Source: Melioribacteraceae bacterium
GTDB taxonomy: Bacteria > Bacteroidota > Ignavibacteria > Ignavibacteriales > Melioribacteraceae
Assembly: GCA_022181065.1 (NCBI GenBank)
Contig: BQMY01000126.1
Coordinates: 1-45,520 of the forward strand
Length of the DNA stretch: 45,520 nt
Reading direction: 5' to 3'
The notes below the pieces were generated by a model. It worked only from the letters and a program-made list of their open reading frames with translations, was not told where the DNA came from and searched no databases. The stretch's first letter is position 1, and the number at the start of each line of letters is the position of its first letter. The position numbers and the translations under genes were made by a program. This document shows positions 16,876 through 25,247 of this stretch, in pieces.

Positions 16876-19437
16876 ATGGGTAAAGTTTTAAATTTATATA
16901 TCAGGTATCGGAAACAATTGTTCGTATTCTGGACGGTCGTATTCTCTGTGTTTGCGTTCCTTAATTTTTATTTCCTCTTTGAAGTTACATACAGACCCAA
17001 TGACGAATGTATCTGGTCACCTGCAAAAAACGATTCCGGTGAGATAGAATTTGTGTTTAGAGGTGTGAAATTTGAAGGTGTTACCTGGAATGCCGGAATA
17101 CGCGACGGCGATGTACTTCTTGAAATAAATGGTAAAACATTCGAAACCGCTTTTGAGGCAAATCGAATTATACTCGAAATGGATGGCAATATTGCCGAGT
17201 ATAAAGTAAAACGAAATGAAGAAATATTTACCACAAATGTTCAGATTAAACGACTTGTAAACTTTTTCGGACTCGCGTTTTCCATTTTTTCTGTAATCTG
17301 GTTGTTTGTAGCATTTGTTGTGGTGTTATCCAAACCTCAAGGTGAAACCCAAATTGTGTTCTACCGTTTAGGGGCAGCATTTGTGCTCTTTTCAGGTTTC
17401 AGCATGTTACTCTTTGATAATGGTTACAATCCTTTAACTGAGTTCCCCGCGTTATTTATTTTCTTTGATACAACCTATACACTCGGTTTTACGTTCTTGC
17501 CAATATTATTCCTCCATTTTTTCTGGCTCTTCCCTATCAGGCAGTCATTTATGAAAGGGAATAAGACAGAAAAAATACTCTATAATTCTGCCCTTGCGTT
17601 ATTCCTTTTAATCACGTTCGCGAAAGCCGCGACCGGATATGAAGACATTACAAGATATTTAAATTATTCCCTGATATTTCGTGTACTTCTTTCACTTGCG
17701 CTGATTGCAACATCTATAGTAAGTTTAATTTATCTCTTCAGAGGTTTTCTCAAGATTAAAAACCGCAAAGAGCGAGTTGCTGTCTTTATAATTCTTATTG
17801 CTTACTCCATTTCGCTTGTAGCGATAGTTTATTCAGGCTTTTTCGCAAACCTTTTCGCTTCGAACATCTATAACAACCCGGAATATTTCATGCCGGTTGT
17901 ACTTATAGGTCTGCTGCCGATAAGTTTCGGATTTTCCATTTTTCGTTATTCTCTGATGGACCTTAGTGATGTTCTCAAAAACACCATACTGTATGGTATG
18001 GCGACCATTGTTGTTGCGGGTGTTTATTTCCTGATGATATATCTTATCGGTCAGGAATTGAGCGGATTTTTCAGTCCGCAATACCAGGGAATAATCGCGG
18101 GATTTCTGTTTATATTGTTTGCCCTGATGTTCCAATCTACGAAGGATAAACTGCAGGATGTGATTACTGCAAAATTTTACCCCGAACAGTTTTCTTATCA
18201 GAAAGTCCTACTCAAGTTCAGTAATGAGGTTGGCAGTATTGTAGGATTGAATAAAATTCTTGATTATACATCCGATACTTTTATTGATTCTGTTAAAACA
18301 GATAAATTTGCTGTATTACTGAGGGGTAGTGATGACACCTTTTCCCCTAAAAAGTGCATAGGCTGCTTCAAAGAGGTTAAAAATCTTACAATTGACTTTG
18401 AAAATCTCACCAACTTCATCGAGAAAAAGCGTAAAACTTATTTACCTGTGGTTATTGAAGAAGAACATTCTATCGAAGATATCTTTCCAAATGACTGGCA
18501 AACAATTAAGAGTGAAAAGTTTTATACTATCATTCCCTTAATCATCAAAGATCGTATGATCGGAATGCTTTTCTTCGGACTGAAACGATCAGGTTCTAAA
18601 TTTGCCGGCAGTGATCTGGATTTGTTAACGGCTGTTGCGAATCAGGTTGCTGTTGCTCTCGAAAATGCCCGGTTGTACGAATCTGAAGCGGATAAACTCA
18701 AGATTTACCGTGATCTTGAAAATGCCCGTAAAATTCAGGAAAATCTACTCCCGCAGAAACTACCAGATATCCCGGGAATTGAATTTGCCGGCGAGATGAT
18801 ATCGGCAATGCAGGTTGGCGGTGATTACTACGATATCGTTAAAGTCTCGGAAGATAAATTTTTTGTTGTTATTGGTGATGTTTCCGGTAAGGGTCTTGCA
18901 GCTTCTTTCTACATGTCGAAGCTGGAAACTATGGTAAAATTGTTCTGTACGGCAGACAGGTCCCCCAAGGAGGTGCTAACAATCATCAACAAAAACCTCA
19001 CACCGGAACTAAATAAAAACTGGTTTATTACAGTTACCGTTGCCCTTTTCGATCTGAGAGATAAAACAATCAACGTTTGTCGTGCGGGTCATACTCCTCT
19101 ATTGCTTATTAAGGGTAACACTCATATATTCTATCAGCCGCGTGGTATTGGAGTTGGACTTGATGCCGGGAACGTATTTGAAGAGACACTTGAGGAACAA
19201 GTCACACATTTTGAAAAAGATGAAATCTATGCTTTCTTTTCAGATGGTATCAGCGAAGGCATGAATCTGGATAAGGATTTATATGGTGAAGAACGACTGC
19301 TTCAGGTAATTTCAGAAAACAGCACACACCACCCTGTCTTTATTAAAAATAAGGTCATCGGCGATCTGAACAGCTTCAGCGAAGGAATGCAGCAGCACGA
19401 TGATATTACACTCGTTCTTGTTAAGGTTACCGTATGA
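16876..19437 (+). CDS. PDZ-like/multi-membrane-span/GAF SpoIIE PP2C phosphatase
   Basis: An 853-residue sensor phosphatase with a complex front end. A first membrane helix (about 14-34) is followed by a PDZ-like domain (about 50-125; GVTWNAGIRDGDVLLEINGK is a typical PDZ segment), placed outside the cytoplasm by this topology. About eight to nine further hydrophobic segments (about 130-420) follow, then a GAF-like domain (about 440-595), a linker (YRDLENARKIQENLLPQ) and a SpoIIE domain (about 625-850). Catalytic motifs are GGDYYDIV, IGDVSGKG, FSDGISEG and HDDITLV. A PDZ domain on such a phosphatase suggests recognition of exposed protein C termini, possibly envelope damage (inference). It overlaps the YhhN gene by 4 bases (ATGA). 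Confidence 0.9.
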   Translation: MGKVLNLYIRYRKQLFVFWTVVFSVFAFLNFYFLFEVTYRPNDECIWSPAKNDSGEIEFVFRGVKFEGVTWNAGIRDGDVLLEINGKTFETAFEANRIILEMDGNIAEYKVKRNEEIFTTNVQIKRLVNFFGLAFSIFSVIWLFVAFVVVLSKPQGETQIVFYRLGAAFVLFSGFSMLLFDNGYNPLTEFPALFIFFDTTYTLGFTFLPILFLHFFWLFPIRQSFMKGNKTEKILYNSALALFLLITFAKAATGYEDITRYLNYSLIFRVLLSLALIATSIVSLIYLFRGFLKIKNRKERVAVFIILIAYSISLVAIVYSGFFANLFASNIYNNPEYFMPVVLIGLLPISFGFSIFRYSLMDLSDVLKNTILYGMATIVVAGVYFLMIYLIGQELSGFFSPQYQGIIAGFLFILFALMFQSTKDKLQDVITAKFYPEQFSYQKVLLKFSNEVGSIVGLNKILDYTSDTFIDSVKTDKFAVLLRGSDDTFSPKKCIGCFKEVKNLTIDFENLTNFIEKKRKTYLPVVIEEEHSIEDIFPNDWQTIKSEKFYTIIPLIIKDRMIGMLFFGLKRSGSKFAGSDLDLLTAVANQVAVALENARLYESEADKLKIYRDLENARKIQENLLPQKLPDIPGIEFAGEMISAMQVGGDYYDIVKVSEDKFFVVIGDVSGKGLAASFYMSKLETMVKLFCTADRSPKEVLTIINKNLTPELNKNWFITVTVALFDLRDKTINVCRAGHTPLLLIKGNTHIFYQPRGIGVGLDAGNVFEETLEEQVTHFEKDEIYAFFSDGISEGMNLDKDLYGEERLLQVISENSTHHPVFIKNKVIGDLNSFSEGMQQHDDITLVLVKVTV

Positions 19438-20069
19438 TAACAAGTGAACTGCTAATATTTCTGATACCACTTGCCGTAGTATTGACAACGTATTCAAAAT
19501 ATGCCGGCAAACGCAATCTTCTTCTTTTCAGCAAGCCGTTAACAATTACACTGATCATTCTATTGGCTTTTAATTTCTATCCCGAGAGCTTTGTGCAGGG
19601 AAAGGAATGGGTAATAGCTGCCCTGGTAGCATCCGCTTTTGGTGATATCTTTCTTATGTTCAAGGAAAAAATGTTCAAAGCCGGAATTTTAGCATTTCTT
19701 GCCGCGCATATTTTTTATTTACTCTTTTTTATTGATGGTATGCTTGTCTCAAAACTGATCAACTACTACTCTCTCGCTATTTATATTCTCGCCGGTGTAT
19801 TAACCTACATGATCACAGAAAAAGCGGGAAAATATAAAATATTAGTTTCTATATATGTTTTCGCGCTTGCTTCTATGGCTGCTTTTTCTATTCCCTACTT
19901 CCTTTCTACAGGTGATATCAAAGTCGTAATAGCGGCATTATTGTTTATGATATCCGATTTCGTTTTAGGATGGAATAAGTTCAACAATCAATTAAAGTAT
20001 GCTGAGTTGATAATCCTCCCAACCTATTTTGCGGCTCAATTTTTATTCGCGCTATCAATCAATATCTAA
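19434..20069 (+). CDS. YhhN/TMEM86-family membrane protein
   Basis: A 211-residue integral membrane protein with about seven to eight hydrophobic segments. The family signature is seen in ALVASAFGDIFLMFKEKMFKAG and, later, in LLFMISDFVLGWNKF, where acidic residues sit in membrane segments. Vertebrate relatives (TMEM86) are lysoplasmalogenases that cleave vinyl-ether lipids; the bacterial proteins' substrate is uncertain. It starts at ATG 19434 overlapping the stop of the phosphatase gene by 4 bases and ends 3 bases before the next gene, so it is translated as part of the signalling run even though no direct functional link is known. Confidence 0.85.
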   Translation: MITSELLIFLIPLAVVLTTYSKYAGKRNLLLFSKPLTITLIILLAFNFYPESFVQGKEWVIAALVASAFGDIFLMFKEKMFKAGILAFLAAHIFYLLFFIDGMLVSKLINYYSLAIYILAGVLTYMITEKAGKYKILVSIYVFALASMAAFSIPYFLSTGDIKVVIAALLFMISDFVLGWNKFNNQLKYAELIILPTYFAAQFLFALSINI

Positions 20070-20072
20070 GCT

Positions 20073-20825
20073 ATGTGTCTGATAACCTTTCGTTTCGACC
20101 CTGAATCCGAATTTCCTCTTTTAATGGCGGCTAACAGAGACGAATTTTATGATCGTCCTGCAAAAACGGCTCATCACTGGGATGATAATCCTTCCATTTT
20201 CGCGGGTCGCGATCTCAAAGCAGGTGGTACATGGATGGGAGTTAATAAATCAGGACGTTTTGCGGCATTAACAAATTTCCGTGACGGGAATGACAAAAGG
20301 ACGTTCAACTCATCACGTGGCAACCTGGTAACGCGTTTTCTTGAAGGCGTAGATACAGTTGCTGAATTTTCCCGATACTTGCTAAAAACCCGAAATGATT
20401 TCGCCGGATATAATATTATATTTTACGAAAATAACTCTATACGATACTTCTCAAACAAATTACCGGAAGTACTAATTCTGAAACCTGGTATTTACGGATT
20501 GAGTAACGCAACTCTTGATATCCCCTGGGAGAAGGTAAAAAAAGCAAAATCCGCAATGGGAAAATATATAAAGGGTAATTGTGGTGATGACGAAATATTA
20601 TTTAGCATATTAAAAGATGAAACGAAAGCTGAAGATCAACTTCTTCCTGAAACAGGTGTACCGTTTGAGTGGGAAAAGCTTCTCTCATCTCCATTCATTA
20701 GAAGTGAAATTTACGGTACAAGATTATCAACAATAGTAAAAATGAACAGTTCTGAATACAGAATTACAGAACTAAATTATGATTCCAACACCCCCACAAG
20801 AATAGATAATGTTATTTATTTTTAA
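20073..20825 (+). CDS. NRDE/TANGO2-family protein
   Basis: A 250-residue cytoplasmic protein of the NRDE family. It begins MCLITF and carries ANRDEFYDRP (Asn21-Arg-Asp-Glu24), GRDLKAGGTWMGVN and ALTNFRD, all characteristic. Cys2 would become N-terminal after methionine removal, as in Ntn-hydrolase-like folds, but the enzymatic reaction of the family is not settled; the eukaryotic relative TANGO2 is linked to heme and lipid handling. It follows the YhhN gene after 3 bases. The 3' end is AT-rich and the RelBE-like pair begins 37 bases later. Confidence 0.9.
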   Translation: MCLITFRFDPESEFPLLMAANRDEFYDRPAKTAHHWDDNPSIFAGRDLKAGGTWMGVNKSGRFAALTNFRDGNDKRTFNSSRGNLVTRFLEGVDTVAEFSRYLLKTRNDFAGYNIIFYENNSIRYFSNKLPEVLILKPGIYGLSNATLDIPWEKVKKAKSAMGKYIKGNCGDDEILFSILKDETKAEDQLLPETGVPFEWEKLLSSPFIRSEIYGTRLSTIVKMNSSEYRITELNYDSNTPTRIDNVIYF

Positions 20826-20862
20826 TAAAATATTTAACATATTCATTAAAAAGAGAGATAAG

Positions 20863-21063
20863 ATGTTGAAAATAAAAGAATTTAGTTATAGATACATAGT
20901 TTCACCGGATACTAAGAAAAAGGAAATTGCAATTCCGGTTGAAGAATTTGAGGGTTTCATGGAAGATTTTCAAATATTGAAAATGCTTGCTGAGCGAAAA
21001 GACGAGGAAACAATTCCACATGAAGAGTTATTAAAACAACTCAAAGAAGATGGCAAATTATAA
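20863..21063 (+). CDS. Putative antitoxin of a RelBE-like pair
   Basis: A 66-residue protein starting at ATG 20863, chosen over an in-frame ATG at 20809 because AAGAGAG lies just upstream and the earlier codons overlap the previous gene and encode an AT-rich unlikely leader. The sequence has a beta-strand start (LKIKEFSYRYIVSP), an acidic helix and a charged C-terminal tail (HEELLKQLKEDGKL) of the kind that wraps around RelE-type toxins. I do not recognise a named DNA-binding family. Its last 14 bases overlap the RelE-like gene, the normal arrangement for such pairs. Antitoxin status rests on size and context. Confidence 0.75.
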   Translation: MLKIKEFSYRYIVSPDTKKKEIAIPVEEFEGFMEDFQILKMLAERKDEETIPHEELLKQLKEDGKL

Positions 21064-21319
21064 GATTGAATGGAAAAAATCCGCAGTACGGGAATTAAAA
21101 AAACTAGATACAACTATCATCCAACGAATTCTCGACGAAATCACAAATTTGAGTATAAATCCTTTTCCATCCGGTATAAAAAAAATTACTGGCACTAAAG
21201 ATACGTACCGCCAACGCGTTGGTAATTACAGGATAATTTATGAAATTATCGGAAAACGATTGGTATTACTAATTATTCACGTTGGCCATAGAAAGGATAT
21301 TTATAAAAAACCCCTTTAG
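21050..21319 (+). CDS. RelE/ParE-family toxin
   Basis: An 89-residue protein with the RelE/ParE fold pattern: YKIEWKKSAVRELKKLD, a helix with LDEITNLSINPFPSG, then TYRQRVGNYRIIYEI and the C-terminal LLIIHVGHRKDIYK. Conserved Arg residues of RVGNYR and the HRKDIY end correspond to catalytic or RNA-contact positions in RelE-type ribosome-dependent mRNases; without comparison I cannot separate RelE from ParE activity. It overlaps the upstream antitoxin gene by 14 bases. The stop codon lies inside the 13-bp terminator stem at 21307-21337, so the gene ends the 11-gene run. Confidence 0.9.
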   Translation: MANYKIEWKKSAVRELKKLDTTIIQRILDEITNLSINPFPSGIKKITGTKDTYRQRVGNYRIIYEIIGKRLVLLIIHVGHRKDIYKKPL

Positions 21320-21337
21320 CAATACTAAAGGGGTTTT
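21307..21337. terminator. Bidirectional terminator between relE-like gene and secF
   Basis: A perfect 13-bp stem AAAACCCCTTTAG (21307-21319) with CTAAAGGGGTTTT (21325-21337) and a 5-base loop. It includes the stop codon of the toxin gene and lies 24 bases past the secF stop, serving both converging transcripts. Confidence 0.92.
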
Positions 21338-21361
21338 CATTTTAATTCTATTTATCGAAGT

Positions 21362-22501
21362 TTAGAACTTGATAGTTCTGTTGCCTCTTGTTGTGTATTC
21401 GTAAACAAATGAACTCGCCACAAAGATTGATGAATAGGTACCGATAATAATACCAAAAGTAAGAGTAAATGCAAATCCTCTTAACACCTCACCACCGAAA
21501 ATAAAGAGAATAAGAACAACAATAAATGTTGTCAAAGATGTGATGATCGTTCTTGGAATTACTTTATTGATACCACCGTTCATGATCTCCTTGAGTTCAC
21601 CAGTTTTGTGTATCTTCAAATCCTCACGGATACGGTCGAACACAACCACTGTATCGTTGATAGAATAACCAACAAGTGTAAGGAACGCCGCGACAACGTT
21701 AATAGTTATCTCAAGATTCAGGAAAGGAACAATACCATATAATAATGAGAATACACCCAGAGTAATAATAACGTCATGGAAAAGAGCAGCAACCGCGCCA
21801 ACCGCGAAAGCAAACTTAAACCTGAAACCGATATAAACAAGAATTACAACAAGAGAAAGCGCAATTGCAATTAATGCGTCGGTTTTAAGTTCATTACCAA
21901 TCTTCGGACCAACGTTATCCGATTTTTGAACAATAAAAGGATTTTCAGGCATCTTCTCACGAAGAATCTCTTCAATCCAGTCAGCAACACCAACTCTAAC
22001 AACAACGCTGTTTTCATTCTGATTATCAGAAATACTTGAAGTCTGGAAACCGGCGTCGAAGAGTTTATCAACCATCATTCCGGCAACATCCTGAGAACTG
22101 AAGCCATAAGTAATAGAATTACTTGTAGAATCAATAAGAGTAAACTGCGCGTCTGATTTTATTTTTTTGATATTCATTTCAACAGCTTCGATAACTCTTG
22201 GAAAAACATCAGAAGGTATTTCCTGAAGTTCTGTTCTAACGAGAATACCTCTTTCATCCCCAAAAGTTTTTACTTCAACATTACCAAGCCCGATATTATT
22301 AAGATCATCACGAACCTGTGTAATTGAGATTTCAGTCTCAAACTGAAGTGCAATTTCGGTACCACCTTTAAAATCGATACCAAATAACAATCCGCGGACG
22401 ACTAAACTGATTATACCAAGTAAGAGTAAAGTACTCGAAATTATATAGGCAGTTTTACGTTTCCCTAGAAAGTCAATCTTTAATTCTTGAAAAATTCGCA
22501 T
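21362..22501 (-). CDS. secF: Protein translocase subunit SecF
   Basis: A 379-residue membrane protein of the SecDF complex, which uses the proton gradient to help pull exported proteins through SecYEG. The first membrane helix is followed by GIDFKGGTEIALQF, the conserved P4-type segment, and a periplasmic domain to about residue 180. The C-terminal half has about five membrane helices with NVVAAFLTLVGYSINDTVVVFDRIRE and the TSLTTF motif. The periplasmic domain is longer than in short SecF forms. The gene follows secD after 26 bases with AAGGAG before the ATG. Convergent with the toxin gene across a shared terminator. Confidence 0.97.
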   Translation of the reverse strand: MRIFQELKIDFLGKRKTAYIISSTLLLLGIISLVVRGLLFGIDFKGGTEIALQFETEISITQVRDDLNNIGLGNVEVKTFGDERGILVRTELQEIPSDVFPRVIEAVEMNIKKIKSDAQFTLIDSTSNSITYGFSSQDVAGMMVDKLFDAGFQTSSISDNQNENSVVVRVGVADWIEEILREKMPENPFIVQKSDNVGPKIGNELKTDALIAIALSLVVILVYIGFRFKFAFAVGAVAALFHDVIITLGVFSLLYGIVPFLNLEITINVVAAFLTLVGYSINDTVVVFDRIREDLKIHKTGELKEIMNGGINKVIPRTIITSLTTFIVVLILFIFGGEVLRGFAFTLTFGIIIGTYSSIFVASSFVYEYTTRGNRTIKF

Positions 22502-22527
22502 TTGGTAAATTTCTCCTTGAAATCAAT

Positions 22528-24417
22528 TTAACCGACATTAACTTTTGTTCCTTTGGTAAGCATGATATCAAATATCAATCTGGTAACTACCAAAGCACTG
22601 AATAAACTAACAACTATACCAATCATCAGGGTAAGAGCAAAACCCTGAATAGGACCACTACCAAACTGATAAAGAATAATAGCGGTAAAGAAAGTTGTTA
22701 TGTTTGAGTCGAATATCGCAGAGTAAGAGTTTAGATATCCACTTTCAATCGCAGCTTTTGCTGTTTTGCCTGTCGCTAATTCTTCTCTGATACGCTCGAA
22801 GATAAGAACATTGGCATCCACCGCCATACCGATTGTAAGGATAATACCTGCAATACCCGGGAGAGTTAATGTGGCCTGGAATCCTGCAAGAACTCCCATT
22901 AATAGCAGTACAGTTGAAACCAGTGCAAGGTCAGCAATTGTACCGGCTTTTTTATAATAGAAAACCATAAATATAATTACCAGCAATAACCCGGCAACTG
23001 TTGAAGTAAGACCCTGATTAATAGAATCCTGACCAAGTGAAGGACCTACAGTTCTTTCTTCAATAATATCAACCGGTGCAGGAAGAGCACCCGCTTTTAG
23101 AATAATCTCAAGCAATTTTGCTTCTTCAAGATCTTCCATACCTTCGATCTGTGTGTTACCTGTAGGAATTTTACCCCTGATCACCGGAGCTGTATAAACA
23201 ACACCGTCGAGAACAACCGCAACACGTTTACCAACATTCGAGCCGGTAATTCGGGCCCATTCTATAGAACCTTCGGTGTTCATCTGCATAGTAACGATTG
23301 GGGCTGTGGTACTTTGATCAATATTCGCCTGAGCGTCGGTAATTACTTCACCCGTTAGCTCGGAAGATTTATTGATCATATATAACTTGAAGTAGTTAAT
23401 CTGATTTTCAGTATAGATAGGCTTGGCTGAGAACAAAAATTCAACGTTATCAGGTATTACGTTCTGAACTTCCGGAAGTGAAAGATAATTTTCAAGTTTC
23501 TGCATATCTTTTTCTTCTACGAAAGCGTCAGCATACTGAGCGTCTCTCGGCAAACGCGCAAGGAAGAAGAATGGATTCTGCTGGAATCTCTCCTCTTCAC
23601 TCATATTTTCATAATCAAGAGAATCAGGCTGTGTAGTATCAGCTTTAGTATCATTTGTAATGATTTTTTTCATTACGCCGTCAACGGCTGTCATTATAGG
23701 AAAAGTAAATTCAGGATCTTTAACCATTCTGAATTCCAACAACGCGCGACCCTGAAGCAGCTGTTTAGCTTCCTCTTCACGTGAAATACCGGGAAGCTCA
23801 ACAATAATCCGGCGAGAACCCTGTTTCTGAATTGAAGGTTCACTAACACCATACTGGTTAACACGATTACTGATAATTTCGATCGCTCTTGAAACCGCAT
23901 CTGATTCCTGTGTTTCAAGTTCGTCAACAATTTCGCCATCATCCTGTTTGATCGAACCAAAATAACGACTTAATCTGATTCCCTGTTCCTGAAGTTTATC
24001 AGTAAGGATCGATACAACATTTTCATCGCTTAATTTTGATTCTTGCTCAGCGGCTTTAAGAAGTGTGTGGAACCTGTCATCAGGTTCTTTGGCGATTCTT
24101 TCCAGCAGTTTTGCTGTATTCACTTCCATTACAAGATACATACCACCCTGAAGGTCGAGACCAAGCTTCATACGTTTTTCCCGGGCGTCTTTGTATGCTT
24201 CCTGAGATTGTAAAATATTCTCTTCAATATTAAGAAGAGTATTCAACTCCTGCTCTGTCATGTCAGGGTTGGCAGTTTGCAAACTGTCTTTAATAATTTC
24301 AAGTTTCTCTGAAATTTCCTTGTTATTCTGATTATCCTGATACGTAGGATATAACAGGTACAAACTGAGACCTATAAAACCTACAATAAGGAGAATCTTG
24401 AATCTGAATTGTTTCAT
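22528..24417 (-). CDS. secD: Protein translocase subunit SecD
   Basis: A 629-residue partner of SecF. It has an N-terminal membrane helix (about 7-24), GLDLQGGMYLVMEV, a large periplasmic P1 region (about 80-450; IIVELPGISREEEAKQLLQG, GRALLEF), then GPSLGQDSINQG and a five-helix membrane domain with TLPGIAGIILTIGMAVDANVLIFERIREE, where the conserved Asp of the proton path lies. An insertion of about 100 residues between the GRALLEF and TGEVITDA parts, typical of Bacteroidota/Chlorobi-type SecD, is present. It is separated from the ribosomal genes by a terminator and a 140-base gap, so it likely has its own promoter, though none is clear. The ribosome site is weak. Confidence 0.96.
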   Translation of the reverse strand: MKQFRFKILLIVGFIGLSLYLLYPTYQDNQNNKEISEKLEIIKDSLQTANPDMTEQELNTLLNIEENILQSQEAYKDAREKRMKLGLDLQGGMYLVMEVNTAKLLERIAKEPDDRFHTLLKAAEQESKLSDENVVSILTDKLQEQGIRLSRYFGSIKQDDGEIVDELETQESDAVSRAIEIISNRVNQYGVSEPSIQKQGSRRIIVELPGISREEEAKQLLQGRALLEFRMVKDPEFTFPIMTAVDGVMKKIITNDTKADTTQPDSLDYENMSEEERFQQNPFFFLARLPRDAQYADAFVEEKDMQKLENYLSLPEVQNVIPDNVEFLFSAKPIYTENQINYFKLYMINKSSELTGEVITDAQANIDQSTTAPIVTMQMNTEGSIEWARITGSNVGKRVAVVLDGVVYTAPVIRGKIPTGNTQIEGMEDLEEAKLLEIILKAGALPAPVDIIEERTVGPSLGQDSINQGLTSTVAGLLLVIIFMVFYYKKAGTIADLALVSTVLLLMGVLAGFQATLTLPGIAGIILTIGMAVDANVLIFERIREELATGKTAKAAIESGYLNSYSAIFDSNITTFFTAIILYQFGSGPIQGFALTLMIGIVVSLFSALVVTRLIFDIMLTKGTKVNVG

Positions 24418-24517
24418 TCCGGCATCTTAAAATTAGTTTATGAATGCTTAATTTTTTAGTACTACAAATGTTGAGTTTATTGCCCGATTTAATTTTAAAA
24501 CAAATCACGGCACCAAA

Positions 24518-24547
24518 CAAAATGAAATAGCCGCCTGGAAAGGCGGC
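24518..24547 (-). terminator. Terminator of the rpsF-ssb-rpsR-rplI operon
   Basis: GCCGCCT (24530-24536) pairs perfectly with AGGCGGC (24541-24547) over a 4-base loop; on the minus strand a T-rich tract (complement of 24514-24529) follows. It begins 11 bases past the rplI stop. Confidence 0.85.
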
Positions 24548-24557
24548 ATTCAATCTT

Positions 24558-25001
24558 TTATTCTCTTACAACCCAGGTTTTAAGAACAGTTTCAACTTCG
24601 CTGTGAAGTTTAACTGTAATATCATAAATACCCAAAGCTTTAATAGGTTCGGCGATTTCAATTTTTCTCTTATCAATATCAACTTCTTTAGCTTTAAGGG
24701 CATCAGCAATATCCTGAGCGGTAACAGTACCAAAAAGTTTATCTTCTTCACCAACCTTTACTGGTATTGTAACAGACAGGTTTTCAAACTGAGCCGCAAG
24801 TTCTTTAGCGCTCTCAAGTTCTTGTGCCTGGATTTTTGCTAACTGTTTTTTCTCTTCTTCCAGCACTCTTATATTACCTTCGTTTGCATGGTAAGCAATC
24901 TGGCGAGGTATTAAATAATTAAGCGCATAACCATTTTTCACATCAACTATGTCGCCAATCTGGCCTAGCTGGGAGAAATCTTTTCTAAGAATTACTTTCA
25001 T
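24558..25001 (-). CDS. rplI: 50S ribosomal protein L9
   Basis: A 147-residue L9 of normal length. The N-terminal rRNA-binding domain reads MKVILRKDFSQLGQIGDIVDV and NGYALNYLIPRQIA, followed by the long connecting helix (VLEEEKKQLAKIQAQELESAKELAAQF) and the C-terminal domain (LFGTVTAQDIADALK, IKALGIYDITVKLHSEV). Last gene of the rpsF operon; AAGGAGATG precedes the start, 14 bases after rpsR. Confidence 0.98.
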   Translation of the reverse strand: MKVILRKDFSQLGQIGDIVDVKNGYALNYLIPRQIAYHANEGNIRVLEEEKKQLAKIQAQELESAKELAAQFENLSVTIPVKVGEEDKLFGTVTAQDIADALKAKEVDIDKRKIEIAEPIKALGIYDITVKLHSEVETVLKTWVVRE

Positions 25002-25015
25002 CTACTCATCTCCTT

Positions 25016-25231
25016 CTATTTAACTGCTTCAGAAACAAATGGCATAATAGCGATTTGACGCGCTCTTTTGATTGCTCTAACCAATTCGCGGTGCTGTTTT
25101 GCGCTCAAACCTGTAATTCTTCTTGGAATTATTTTACCCTGATCGGTAACAAATTTCTGAAGTTTTTTTGCATCTTTATAATCGATGAATTCTTCAATTA
25201 CTCTTTTAACTCTTTTGTTTTTCATTTTCAC
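25016..25231 (-). CDS. rpsR: 30S ribosomal protein S18
   Basis: A 71-residue S18 with the family core [39 protein letters not shown] and [12 protein letters not shown]. It binds the small-subunit platform together with S6, whose gene is in the same operon. No zinc-binding cysteines, the usual form. GGAG precedes the start; 16 bases separate it from ssb. Confidence 0.98.
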   Translation of the reverse strand: MKMKNKRVKRVIEEFIDYKDAKKLQKFVTDQGKIIPRRITGLSAKQHRELVRAIKRARQIAIMPFVSEAVK

Positions 25232-25247
25232 TTGCTACTCCAAAATT

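Noticed and set aside
20809-20862. N-terminal extension of the antitoxin gene
   Set aside because: It overlaps the NRDE gene and gives an unlikely AT-driven leader; ATG 20863 has the ribosome site.
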